Shown here: positions 1 through 8,896 of the stretch, piece after piece
Layout: each line of letters begins with the position of its first letter
Numbering within the stretch: the first letter of the stretch is position 1
NCBI GenBank assembly: GCA_949130495.1
Contig: OX422222.1
Location: 276,448,109 to 276,512,108 of the forward strand
Origin: Sambucus nigra
Lineage: Eukaryota > Streptophyta > Magnoliopsida > Dipsacales > Adoxaceae
Length of the DNA stretch: 64,000 nucleotides
Reading direction: 5' to 3'
Notes under the pieces: model-generated
Told to the model about the DNA's origin: nothing
Database searches by the model: none
The model's input: the letters and a program-made list of their open reading frames with translations, nothing else
Made by a program: the position numbers and the translations under genes

Positions 1-499
1 TCCAACTAAGGATTCTCTTATTTGTGTGTGTGTGTAGAAAAAGTATTTTAGTTGTAAGAAAAGTGTGAGAATTCCCGTTTGGAATTTATGAGCAAACCCT
101 CTTTTTCTTATTTTTTGGGTTTTTATTTATATGAAAATAAAGGATGTACAATAATACAAAAATAAAAAAGTATATTAGGATGTGTGAGATGAGATAATAA
201 AAGTACTAAGTAATAAAACAAGTTATTGCAAATTTATGAGAATTTAAGGAGAGAGTTGAGAAAATTGGACCTTCTTGAAGATCTTGAGCTTGATCTTGAA
301 TGTTGGAGAGAAGCCCTTAGACTTGGATGATGATGGAGGGTAGTGAATTCACTAAGTTTGATAAAAAGGATGATGAAAAGTGAAGGTTGGAAAGGGATTT
401 GGGTGTAGAAATCACGCTAACTTCGAGAGAGGTTTTCGGGATCTGCTGAGAGTGATAAGTTTATGATTTTTGGCCTCCCTTGAAATGAGGTAAAGGCCT

Positions 500-510
500 C
501 CTTTTATAGG
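500..510 (-). promoter_or_regulatory. TATA box of the minus-strand LTR
   Basis: The minus strand reads CCTATAAAAGG, about 705 nt downstream of the proposed LTR start, followed by a long unstructured leader. This is the expected position of the U3/R boundary promoter in a plant LTR. It would drive transcription leftwards out of the window. Confidence 0.45.
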
Positions 511-660
511 CCCAGGTCATTGCCGATCGGCATAGCTTTGTTCCTGCATTTCGGCAGGTGCGTTTAGGCACACTGCCGATAGGCAGGGCCTGGGACCAGC
601 CGTTTGGCAGTGTCTTTCAGGCCTTTTTGGAAAATTGACCGCAGAACGCAAACCGTTGAT

Positions 661-1140
661 CAGAATCGTGCACGGGATGGACCGTTGGAAAGGTTAGGAG
701 ATGTAATTTGACATTACAAAGAGTTTGATCTGGTTTGGGGAGTTGACTTTGGTCAATCGGTCCCTGGAAGCATTTGGTGACCTTTCGAGTAAAACGGATT
801 GTTCGTCTGTACTGTAAGTTAAAATTGCGCACGGGGTGGACCGTTGGAAAAGGGTTTCAGTGACCTTTAAAGATTCATTCTGTCTCGGTCGAGCTGAAAA
901 GTTGACTTTGGTCAAATGGAGCTCAGGAGCGCCCGGTGGCCTCCTAATCGAGTTTTGAGGGGAAACATGTCGTTCGTCCGCATGGTAAGTCAGAATTACG
1001 CATGGGACAGACCATTAGAAAGGGGTTTCAGTGTCCTCCAAATATTCATTTAGCCTCGATCAAGCTGAATAGTTTGACTTTTGGTCAAACGGAGCCTGGG
1101 AGTGCCCGGTGGCTTCTAGGTCAGTACTCGGGGTATGACC
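661..1140 (-). repeat. Three degenerate ~160-170 bp tandem repeats in LTR U3
   Basis: The motif 'cgcacggggtggaccgttgg' or a close variant recurs at about 661, 821 and 991. Each copy is followed by a 'ttgactttggtcaa' block and a 'gagc.cccggtggc' block. Spacing is 160 and 170 bp. Copies are clearly related but well diverged by eye. Subrepeats upstream of the TATA box are common in plant LTR U3 regions. Confidence 0.7.
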
Positions 1141-1214
1141 TAGGTTTGTAGTGATGAAGGGAAGTGCTAGGGACCTAAGGAGAGTTTAGGGGGTAACATA
1201 ATGGGGTGTTTACA

Positions 1215-2234
1215 CATCATCATCATCATTTCGGATCAGATTCTTCCTGGGAGGAGCCATGTCTTCCTCGCTAGAACTACTTGATTCACTCGAAGACTCT
1301 TGAGCCTCTGAAACCTCTTTCGAGCTGGAAGATTCTTCACCACAAGAGCTCTCCTCACTGGAATTACCTTCAACACTACCCATGTTATCACCCTCTCTCT
1401 CCTCACAAGAGCTACTTTCTTCCTCGTCCAATTGGATGGGATCGGCGGCAACCTCTTCGGTGATGTCTAACTCAGGAACGCTATCCACAGGTCGCGCAAT
1501 AAAACTAGACCCAACGTTCTTGTATTCCAGAAGGAATGTCGCTGATCAAAGGTGTTCACCATTGGCCAAGAGCTCCCTGATTTTCCAGGCTCTGACCAAC
1601 TCAGTAGCTCGGATCTTGTTGAGAGCAAGCTTCGAGTTCTTTATCTTTGCTGAAAAGAAAGAGAGGAGAATATAAGAAAAATCACACAAAGCAGAGGATC
1701 AACGAGCAGAAAAGGACTAAACCCACCTATGTACTCCTCCCCATAAAAGGGAATCACAAATCTCCAAGACCTCGACCCCTCAGTATGGGGAGGGAACTGC
1801 TAATTTCTAGCAATAAAACCCTCATGCCAGTAGTCCTTGTGGGAATCAGGTAGATTTACTACCAATACCCTATCAGGACTCATGTCCTTGAGGTACAGAA
1901 GACCAGAGCTTATTCTCAAAAAATAATAGCAGAAAAATATTTCAGCAAGCCCTAAGTTGGTGCCATAGAGTTGATTTATTCTATGCACACCATTGACGAT
2001 TTTCCAGACATTGGGCGAGAACTGTGCAGGAACTATATTGAAGTAACCAAGCAAAAACAAATTATTTAGGGGGAAAGTAAGACCCCACTGGGACAACAAG
2101 AGAACATCGATCCAGTGACCATCCTCAACTTCTCTGACATTACGAGGGATAAGGGCACACTCAATGTCCACCCAGTTTGGAATATTATAGTATTTCCTAA
2201 ATTTAGCTATCGACCTATTGCCTACTTTAGCCAT
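1215..2234 (-). pseudogene. Antisense extra ORF of a Tat-lineage element (Transposase_28-like), broken
   Basis: Starting at 2234, about 145 codons read openly and contain a segment of the 'putative gypsy-type transposon' domain (PF04195 style): LTFPLNNLFLLGYF, then PAQFSPNVWKIVNG. It is homologous by eye to 17196-17477 in the second copy. After one in-frame stop near 1800 the frame continues to 1727. A short intron follows (GTGGG at 1726, TTTTCAG ending 1650, 77 nt), then a second exon with one stop and a Ser/Glu-rich acidic tail (about 1488-1215). The last codon and stop (GTGTAA) coincide with the start of the minus-strand LTR at 1214, so the C-terminus may be truncated by that insertion. 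Relative to the 3' LTR at 2657 the ORF is antisense, as known for extra ORFs of Tat elements. Role in the element is unknown. Confidence 0.7.
1650..1726 (-). other. Short intron in the antisense ORF
   Basis: The minus strand shows ACATAG/GTGGGT at the 5' side and a pyrimidine-rich tract ending TTTTCAG at the 3' side, 77 nt in total. The second copy of this ORF (16853-16930) has a 78-nt intron with better splice signals at the corresponding place, just after the conserved domain. This supports genuine splicing. Confidence 0.6.
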
Positions 2235-2643
2235 TGGAAAAGAAAAACCCTAGCAGCAAATTTGAAGAAATTCCAACAGAAAATAGAAAAATAAGAAGTA
2301 AGAAGAACTGACGATGTAAGAGTCAGCTTGAGACGAGGTAAAGCCACAAGCAGGGACGATGAAAAAATCTTGGAAATGGAAGACGAGACCTGAGAATAAA
2401 AAGAGCTGCAGTGAAATCTTTAAGAGATTGAGAGAATGCGAAGAGATATGAAAGTGATGATTCGAGAAATGACCTCTCTAAAATGATTTAAACCTTTCTA
2501 ATCGTGATGCAGCAGAAATAAGTTAATTTATCGCCTAAGTCAGTTCTAGAAGGGCGCTTCAGTTCAAAAGTATGGCACGAATCACAAAAATGCCATTAAG
2601 ACTAATCATTTAAAATCATTGAGCCCAAATTGTGACCCAAAAA
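2235..2643. other. Noncoding leader between antisense ORF and PPT
   Basis: No protein-like reading frame was recognised. On the minus strand this is the putative promoter and leader of the antisense ORF. On the plus strand it is the element's 3' untranslated region. Confidence 0.4.
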
Positions 2644-2656
2644 TTTTAGGGGCAAT
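2644..2656 (+). other. Polypurine tract before 3' LTR
   Basis: The sequence ttttaggggcaat directly precedes the LTR start TGTGGG. The G-run just before the LTR is the expected plus-strand primer site, although it is interrupted. Confidence 0.5.
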
Positions 2657-3071
2657 TGTGGGTACCTCAATTTGTCACTTGGGCCCAGATGAGAAGACCA
2701 ATCAATTGCGGCCCAGAGTCCAAAGGCCTCGTGCCTCAACCAAATTAGTTTCGACCCAGTCAGTTCCTAAAATCTCTCTTCAGAGATATCCTAGGGATTG
2801 TGGGCTAACATAGGGGAGTCCTACTCCTCCACTCTCCGAAATAACATATATATAACATACCATCCGCTCGGAGCAAAGGGCATGCATTATTATTCTTGTA
2901 AAATACTTCCCGGAGTAAAGAGAAATAATATTGAGAGCACCACCGTAGACGTAGGCATTCTTGCTGAAACAAGTAAATTTTGTGTTGTGTAATTATCATT
3001 CCTTACGTTATTTATTTGTTCTGGTGATTGCCTTTTCTTGTTATTTTGTGCTGAACTTAATTGTCACCACA
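2657..3071 (+). mobile_element. 3' LTR of the left Tat-lineage element
   Basis: A 415-bp segment starts TGTGGGTACC and ends GTCACCACA, giving the terminal inverted pair TGTGG/CCACA. It follows a PPT-like run and ends with a typical U5-like stretch (about 2930-3000) containing 'accgtagacgtaggcat', a sequence style common at the R/U5 junction of plant LTRs. Together with the antisense ORF at 1215-2234 it forms the 3' end of a + strand Tat element. The 5' portion is outside the window or destroyed. Confidence 0.72.
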
Positions 3072-3084
3072 GGTTTATATCTGC

Positions 3085-6036
3085 ATTTGACTGTTCTTGG
3101 AGTCTTGATGGAAATTATTGGACTTTTTGGGCAAAATTTGAGAAAATGGAAAAATTATGGTTCAAACGAGTTGAGGGTCGTTGAACGAAACAAGGATTTT
3201 GAACGAGAGTCCCTGGTCATTTGAAGTGGAGATCGAACGAGCCCCACTGTTTAAATTCGTTAGAAGGTCGTTTAAAGGTCTAATTGAATGAGGTCCCATT
3301 CTTGTTCGAATGATATTTAAAATTGAGATCTGTAGATTTGGGATGTGCTATCAACTTCCTGGACGTTAGATTAAGACACGTGTCAAGCCCTTACAGGAGC
3401 AGATGAATTTGTAAATATGATTTGGGGGCATTTTAGGGATTTTGACCCAAAGGGGTTTGGGTATTTAAGGATTTATAGTATCTTTGGGGGATCATTTTCT
3501 ATCAAATTTTCATTCCCTCTCCAAGCTCTCTAGAGCTTTTATGGAGTCCAATCACCATTCCAAGCCAAGAACCACCACCCCTCCACCTTGAACCACCCCA
3601 TTTACATCATATTCCACCATGTTTACGCCCATAGAACCCATCTAAACCATTTATTAAGCAAGATGAAGATTTATGGAGCTGCTGATGGGGGTTCTTGAAA
3701 ATGAAGATGAGATAAATCATGGAGTTAAAGGGGTTTTTAATAAAGGTTTCATGGAGACAAACCTTGTGGAGTTGGGCAACTTCTTTAAGGCCACCTTAGG
3801 AGGTGGGAGGTTTCCATCTTCTTAGACATTTTATCATATCATTGTTGGAGCTTCATTTGGGGTGGAAAAACCCTACTCTTAGTTCAATATTCTATTTTGT
3901 ATATTAGTAGTCTTATAACTAGATTTGTTAGAGTATGATGCATACATGAGTAAGAGGATGATTTATTAAGGTCTTATAAATGGTTGCAAAGGTTTGAGAA
4001 AAATATTATGATTCAAGAATGTTGATAAATGGTGTATTTAAGAATTTTGGTATTAAATATTTTATGGAATAAAATGTTTGAGGATGATATTTATCTTGCT
4101 AAAAATATTTTGGGTGACTTACGTATTAAAGTTTCATGCAAAAATAAAAATTTTATAAAAAAAAATGGACATTTGTTGACGTTTGAATGATAAAAATGTC
4201 CTTTAGTCTTGAGAAATATATTTTTGCAAGTATTACGAAATTTCTAGAGTAAATCACATGTTAAACCCATTTGATAGGATTTTTGAACTTAAAATCCATC
4301 TTCTCATGCATATAAACATGTAGTATTTTTAATTTTGAACATATAAACAAGTTTAACGAGGGTTTTATTGGGTTTAAACATGAAATAGAGAAATTAAAAA
4401 TTTCAGCCCTTAAAATGTATGAAAAATGTGTTGAAAAGTTGATAAGTATATGGTTTTAAGACTACAGGAATTAATAAAAAAAATGGTATTTTTCTTCTGA
4501 AGTAGTCTTATATGTTCAACGATTTCTTAGAAAATAAATTAATGAAATAAATATATTTCCAACTTGAAAGGAATGTTATTCCAAAATGTTAAAGAAGTGT
4601 TAATGAGTTAAAAACATTTAATAAGTTAGTGTGGGTAACTTAAGGGTGTTTTGGAAAATAACACTTGTGAAAATGGAGTAAAGGATAAGTTTGGAAAGAA
4701 GTGGGTAAAGTGGTAATTTTACATAAAGTGGGATATTTTTATGGCCCTAAATATGTTGGACAAGGTGTTACACAAATGGGTCCTAAATGAACATCATTTT
4801 GGGATAAAATCACTGTTGGAGTAAAAAAGGACAGGAAATGACGATTTTTAAAGTGTAACACAAATTGGGGTGAAATCCAAGGTTTTGACTTCGGACAGAG
4901 GAAAAATGAAATAATATAGAAATTCGTAAAATATTAAAACATATTAATAAGGACTCGAATGACACCGGGATAATTAAGGAGGCCCTAGAGCCCTGGGGTA
5001 AAAGACTCAAAACCACTAGCCAGAGCATATGGTAGCATAGTCGATGGTGTGGAGACCGTAAAAGTATGAGGATATTGGAAGATTTCGAAAAAAGATAATG
5101 AAAGTGTAACATGTTAAGAAATGGGTTGTTTGGTGAATATATGAAAATACAACCTAACTTGAATGCATTAATAAATGTTCCGACAAAAGGTAAAATGGAT
5201 ATGTAATGTGCAACTTGACTAATGTCAATAAGGTAAAGGAATGGTGAAGCGAAGTGAGAAAATGGGTAGTTAAATGACTTGAAGAGGTTTAACCCATGAT
5301 TAATACAAGGGTGTGTTTATGAAGGGTTTTCAAAGAAAATAAGTATTTACTAACACACTGTTTATATGTGCTGAAAGGGAGATTTTCAAAGAAAATACTA
5401 TCGTAAATTGGTGTAAATGAAGGGGTAATTTCGAAAAAATAAATGACTTTCCTTAAACAAAGTGTATTTGTGTTAAGTATTTAAGTGGGTGTGTTAAATC
5501 AAGGAATAAATGTCAATTTAAGTAAAAGGGAATTCTTTTACTACATTAAGTTGAATTAATCGGGACAAGTAAAATTTTTGGAATAAAAAAAGTTTCATGC
5601 ATATATATATATATATATATCTGTGTGTGTGTGTGTGTGTGTGGTAGTTCCTTGTCCAGGTAGATATAACATGTTAGAGTCTCCTTGTTGCCGTTCGATT
5701 CTATATTACATTATTATAATTTTCCACTGGGCATTCGACTCATTCCCTTGTCTTTGTTACGGCAGGTTGGGTACAGTTTCGTATTTTGAGAGCGTTGCAC
5801 ATGTAAGAATTCTATTTATTTACATTAGTGTTTGTGTATGCTTGGATTTTGGAAATGTTTTTCATGGGTCCCTCACGTAGAGCAATTTTATATGAGAATC
5901 GCATGCTAAAAAAGTTAAATATCATTCAATAAAATTGGACTAGCAAAATTATTTATATTGTCTCATTGCACTTCAGACTTAATGCTTGGGTCGGATCGGG
6001 TTGACCAAAGGTAACCCAAAAATCTAGGTCATGGCG
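3085..6036 (+). mobile_element. Probable long degenerate LTR (chromovirus-like), + orientation
   Basis: The right edge ends ATGGCGTTACA at 6036, the common end of plant TGTAA..TTACA LTRs, and abuts the integrase remnant at 6037. The left part (about 3480-3920) shares architecture and sequence with the LTR starting at 61563: a TATTTAAG-like promoter, a CT-rich leader, then 'aaggccaccttaggaggtgg' at about 3790 and again near 62230, both in + orientation. The left boundary is unclear. No coding sequence was seen across 3.9-6.0 kb; it is AT-rich with an (AT)n(GT)n microsatellite at 5603-5643. Alternatively, two pieces could be fused here. Confidence 0.42.
5603..5643. repeat. (AT)n-(GT)n microsatellite
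   Basis: About ten AT dinucleotides are followed by about nine GT dinucleotides. The open frame starting inside it (5623-5880) is low-complexity at its start and matches nothing I recognise. Confidence 0.85.
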
Positions 6037-6300
6037 TTACACTGAGGGTACCCATCCACATAAGGAAAATGACAATGGAGAGATGATTACATATAATACT
6101 TTAGCTGGTTTGCGTACATCGTTGATGATCCATTGAGAATTATCACAAATCCTGATATATCTTTCGGTATATTTATTCATCGTGGGCCCGTAGTATCCCC
6201 ATGTTAATGCTCTCTTCAATAGTCTACTTTTCCTCGGGTGTCCTCTCTAGGTGCCTTCGTGAAGCTTCTACAAAACTAAATTGACTTCAGATGGGTGAAT
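6037..6300 (-). pseudogene. Integrase zinc-binding remnant of Tat element E
   Basis: The minus strand encodes an HHCC-type integrase N-terminus. Near 6270 it reads KLHEGT (first His), then GHPRK, then ALTWGYYGPTM followed by RYIRICDNSQ, then RKPAKVLYVIISPLSFSL. This matches the order seen in element B at about 13580-13790 (QGYWCPTL, YVKRCDKFQ, SPWPFAVLG). There is one in-frame stop between the two His residues, and the second Cys of the C..C pair is replaced (CDNSQ where CDKCQ is usual). Homology stops at 6037, where a TGTAA..TTACA LTR edge begins. It is collinear with the minus-strand protease and gag pieces to the right, so it is assigned to element E. Confidence 0.72.
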
Positions 6301-7019
6301 GATCGAGGTGGAAATATCGAGCGTCCGTGTAAATACACTAGTCGTTGTTATCGGCTTCCAACCGCAATATAAAAACCTAACTTTAACTACACTCTTGCGG
6401 AGTATAGTGGCTAGTCTGGGTATCGAATCCTTAGGGAACTAGGACGAGTGAACGTGACGACAAAGGTAAGACTGTTAACCCTAACTTGACTCTAAAAATA
6501 AACAAAAAGATGATTGAGATGGGAAATAACTAATTAACTAAATGCACACTAAATTAAACTACTTCATTAACTATGTGAGCAAAATTAACTAACTAAGAAT
6601 GACTTAATAAGAATGAAGGGAAAACAGGTTGGGAATACAATCCCCCAAACCCTAGTGTGTATGCCAAGTACAAAACTAGTCGTAAATTAATTAATTGATC
6701 AAACCTGATCTTTAGTACTCCCAAGTATTACATATATGAGGGATCGTAGCCCGCACAGTATGTAATCAAAGTATGAGTAAAGCGGTGTCGTATTAGCTAT
6801 ACGCGCGTTGCACTCTTAAGCATCCCGGTTACCTAGGGCAAACGAGATCAAAAGTCTTACAACGGTTGTAATCACCATACTACACGTTATAATCAATTAT
6901 TGAATTTAAAGAACTAATTTTATACCCATGAAAACCACATCGGGTTGAATTCATGCATCCCAACCTTTAAAAACCTAGCCTAACATGGTGAAATTAATGA
7001 AACCTAACCTAGAATTCTC
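6301..7019. other. Gene-free segment, unidentified repeat
   Basis: No coding sequence was recognised. The stretch about 6360-6460 ('gtatagtggctagtctgggt', then 'atcgaatcc') has the look of a dispersed plant repeat, but I cannot name it. It occupies the place where RT and RNase H of element E should lie, so those were deleted or replaced. Confidence 0.4.
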
Positions 7020-7440
7020 GGGCTACTTTTTTATCACCCTTCACCATACCTACTCCAAAGTTGGACAGAAAGTTCAAACACTGATGAACTGTTGAGGGAA
7101 CTGCTTCAAACTTCTTCAATCCTACTATTCCCATAATGACATTGTAGGCTGACTGCATGTTCTTATCCATCACAAAGAAATGAACTTTCTTGGTCCGGCT
7201 TGCTGTCTAGCTGCCAAGCAATATCTCCAAATTGATTGTGCCCAAAGGATAAACTTTTTCACCTAAAAAACCGATCAAAGGCCTGTGGTACGGATCTATT
7301 TAATTGAGCTTCAAATCTAGCTTTTGAAAATAAGAAGAAAATATGATATCTATTGAGCTACCATTTTCAATCAACACCCTAGAAATGATTGTGTCCCGGT
7401 ATCTAAATTTGACAACCAGGGGTAGTCATAGGGGTAGAGA
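7020..7440 (-). pseudogene. Protease remnant of Tat element E
   Basis: The minus strand encodes a retroviral-type protease. PLVVKFRYRDTIISRVLIENGSS is followed by RPLIGFLGEKVYPLG, KKVHFFVMDKN and SAYNVIMG, then GLKKFEAVPSTVHQ. Element B carries the same order at 10740-11110 (RILIDEGSS, HPLMGFSGEKVHPLG, INFFIMDEN, SAYNLIIG, EAVPSTIHQ). The catalytic D-[ST]-G motif is degraded to E-N-G in the copy here. There are in-frame stops and a small frameshift near 7420. The protease start just before it (GVLYPYDY) sits at the junction with the inverted piece of element B. Confidence 0.75.
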
Positions 7441-7664
7441 ACTCCTGACAGGTTATCCGGAGTAATCATCTCCGGTGAGACCCCAGGTGGCCTCATCATA
7501 TTTTGTCTCAGCAATGAAAATTTCTCCTTCATCGCTTGCTGTGTTGCAGCTAAGGACCTCAAGGCTGCTGCCACCTCAGCCATTTAGGACTGGGGTGGTG
7601 CCTGGCTGGAACTAGGTCCTCCAGCACCAGCTGGTGGAGGAGGAGGTGGAAATTCTAGTGCCAT
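7441..7664 (-). pseudogene. Gag N-terminus of element B, inverted
   Basis: The minus-strand ATG at 7664 begins a proline-rich gag start (MALEFPPPPPP). One in-frame TAA lies before a second ATG at 7583 (MAEVAAALRSLAATQQAMK, coiled-coil-like). The frame runs to about MITPDNL near 7445, where protease sequence of another element takes over. Gag of element B on the plus strand begins only at about 8897 and lacks exactly such an N-terminus. The piece is therefore interpreted as B's own gag start carried inside an inverted segment. PBS and LTR lie immediately upstream on the same strand. Confidence 0.65.
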
Positions 7665-7818
7665 ATGTTAAAACTAAAGAGATTGTGAAAAAGATGAGCT
7701 TAATACCTTTGAGGACCTCTTTCAATGGTGAAACAGCTCCACACAAGGGGTGAGGCCTGGTTCACCACCAGAGTCTCCGGTGAGGTTAAGCAAAAAAAAA
7801 GGAATAGATAACTTCTCG

Positions 7819-7836
7819 TTCCCACAAACGGCGCCA
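7819..7836 (-). other. Primer-binding site of element B (inverted)
   Basis: The minus strand reads TGGCGCCGTTTGTGGGAA, three bases after the LTR end at 7840. The first ten bases match the tRNA-Asp type PBS known from Tat/Athila elements. Confidence 0.75.
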
Positions 7837-7839
7837 AAA

Positions 7840-8860
7840 TGATGATGCTGAAAACAGTACCACCAGATAAGGTGTTGACAAGCTCAAGCAAGTGATACCA
7901 ATGGCAGCACAGGAGAATACAAGTATATATGTAGAAGGAGGTGAGGAGAAGACGATGAACACCAATATGTAAGTGGTTCAACCAATTAGGTCTACGTCCA
8001 CTGTGCAAGTGAGTGAGTAATGTCACTGAAATAAGGCACTAACGGCCATGGATACAATGTCTCAAGATTTCTCTCTCTACTGTGTAAATTGGCAGAGCTT
8101 CAGCTAGGGTTGTCATTATCATTGCTCTATAATGTTGAGGATGACCTCAATATATAGTGCTTGGAGGATGTAATGTACCCCCCAAGCATGCAATGTGCAT
8201 GTGCATGGAGATCCATCCAGTGCAAGGATGACACCTGGCTGATCTCAACTAAGTAATGATGACCTCAATATTCCCCCACGTGGAGGGAATGATTCAGCTA
8301 TAACAGATTTATCCACGTGTTCCAAGCCATACATGTCCGTGTAGATGCTCGACTGTCTTTGCTTGGTACCAACCTCGGCCTAGATGAGTACGATGTTGGT
8401 GAAGTACAACCCCTACCTTTCCTGGGGATTATATGATGACCTTGGCTGGGATGCCAGCCGAAGTTAGATATCTTGAACGTCGGCCAGGGGCGATGTTGTC
8501 TTGACACTTGATATCGAGCCTGATAAGCTTTGCTGATCTTAGGTGAAACTTATAATATCGGCCATGGCCGATGTTGATAGTGATGCTGATGGATAACCCA
8601 TGTCCATACTTACCTCGGATGATTCCCTCACCGAGGTGATACTTGTAACATCGGTTGTGGCCGACCTGATGGATAACTGACCCCATGAGTCATGTAGACC
8701 TCAATTGATGCCCAATCATGGTGGTACTAGTAACGTCGTTCGTGGCCGACCTTATGAAGGACTAGATTGCTGATGGCTAATCTTGAGCTCTTGTTACCTC
8801 GGCTGTCATACAGGCCGAGGTTAGTGCCTCTGAGCTAGTAGGTGCACTTTGGGCATATCA
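7840..8860 (-). mobile_element. 5' LTR of Tat element B, inverted
   Basis: A 1021-bp LTR reads on the minus strand from TGATATGCCC (8860) to ATCATCA (7840). It is the reverse complement of the LTR at 18736-19638 and differs by roughly 10 % by eye, mostly transitions. It also has an additional 118 bp between two copies of gatgacctcaat (8140-8151 and 8258-8269). PBS and gag start follow on the minus strand, whereas the rest of element B runs on the plus strand. Frames inside it are shadows. Confidence 0.85.
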
Positions 8861-8893
8861 GTTAATAATTGAGTTTTTCTTGTTTAACCCCAT
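8861..8893 (+). other. Target-site copy plus 30 bp of element E, inverted
   Basis: The first five bases after the LTR edge are GTTAA. The base sequence after B's 3' LTR (19639) is CTAAC, reverse complement GTTAG, so this is a 4/5 match in the inverted sense. The following ~28 bases translate in the frame of E's protease leader (IIEFFLFNP), which continues the E reading frame ending EEKL at the other side of B. This piece therefore records the original left flank of B. Confidence 0.6.
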
Positions 8894-8896
8894 CTT

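Larger units (their letters stand above)
1..1214 (-). mobile_element. Partial LTR of a chromovirus-like Ty3/gypsy element
   Basis: On the minus strand an LTR-type start (TGTAAACACCCCATTA) lies at 1214. It is followed by a repeat-rich U3 segment, a TATA-like box near 505 and a long leader that runs off the left window edge. TGTAAyACCC starts are typical of plant chromovirus LTRs (known family feature). The 3' end, PBS and target duplication are outside the window, so whether this is a solo LTR or part of a full element cannot be decided. It abuts, and appears to interrupt, the antisense ORF to its right. Family assignment is inference from the terminus style only. Confidence 0.55.

Noticed and set aside
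6340..6470. Possible TRIM or 5S-related (Cassandra-type) repeat
   Set aside because: The phrase style is familiar from dispersed plant repeats, but no 5S promoter boxes, LTR pair or PBS/PPT was seen, so no name is given.
8298..8686. Open frames in the 5' LTR, mirrored at 18910-19298, as conserved proteins
   Set aside because: They are present in both LTR copies only because the LTRs are homologous; they lie in U3, with no protein family resemblance.
7441..8860. Separate minus-strand element A (LTR, gag start, protease, integrase) nested next to element B
   Set aside because: It was the first reading. It does not explain why B lacks a 5' LTR and the gag start, nor why E protease-leader sequence and an inverted target copy lie at 8861-8893. 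The inversion model explains all, although a nested insertion cannot be fully excluded without alignment.
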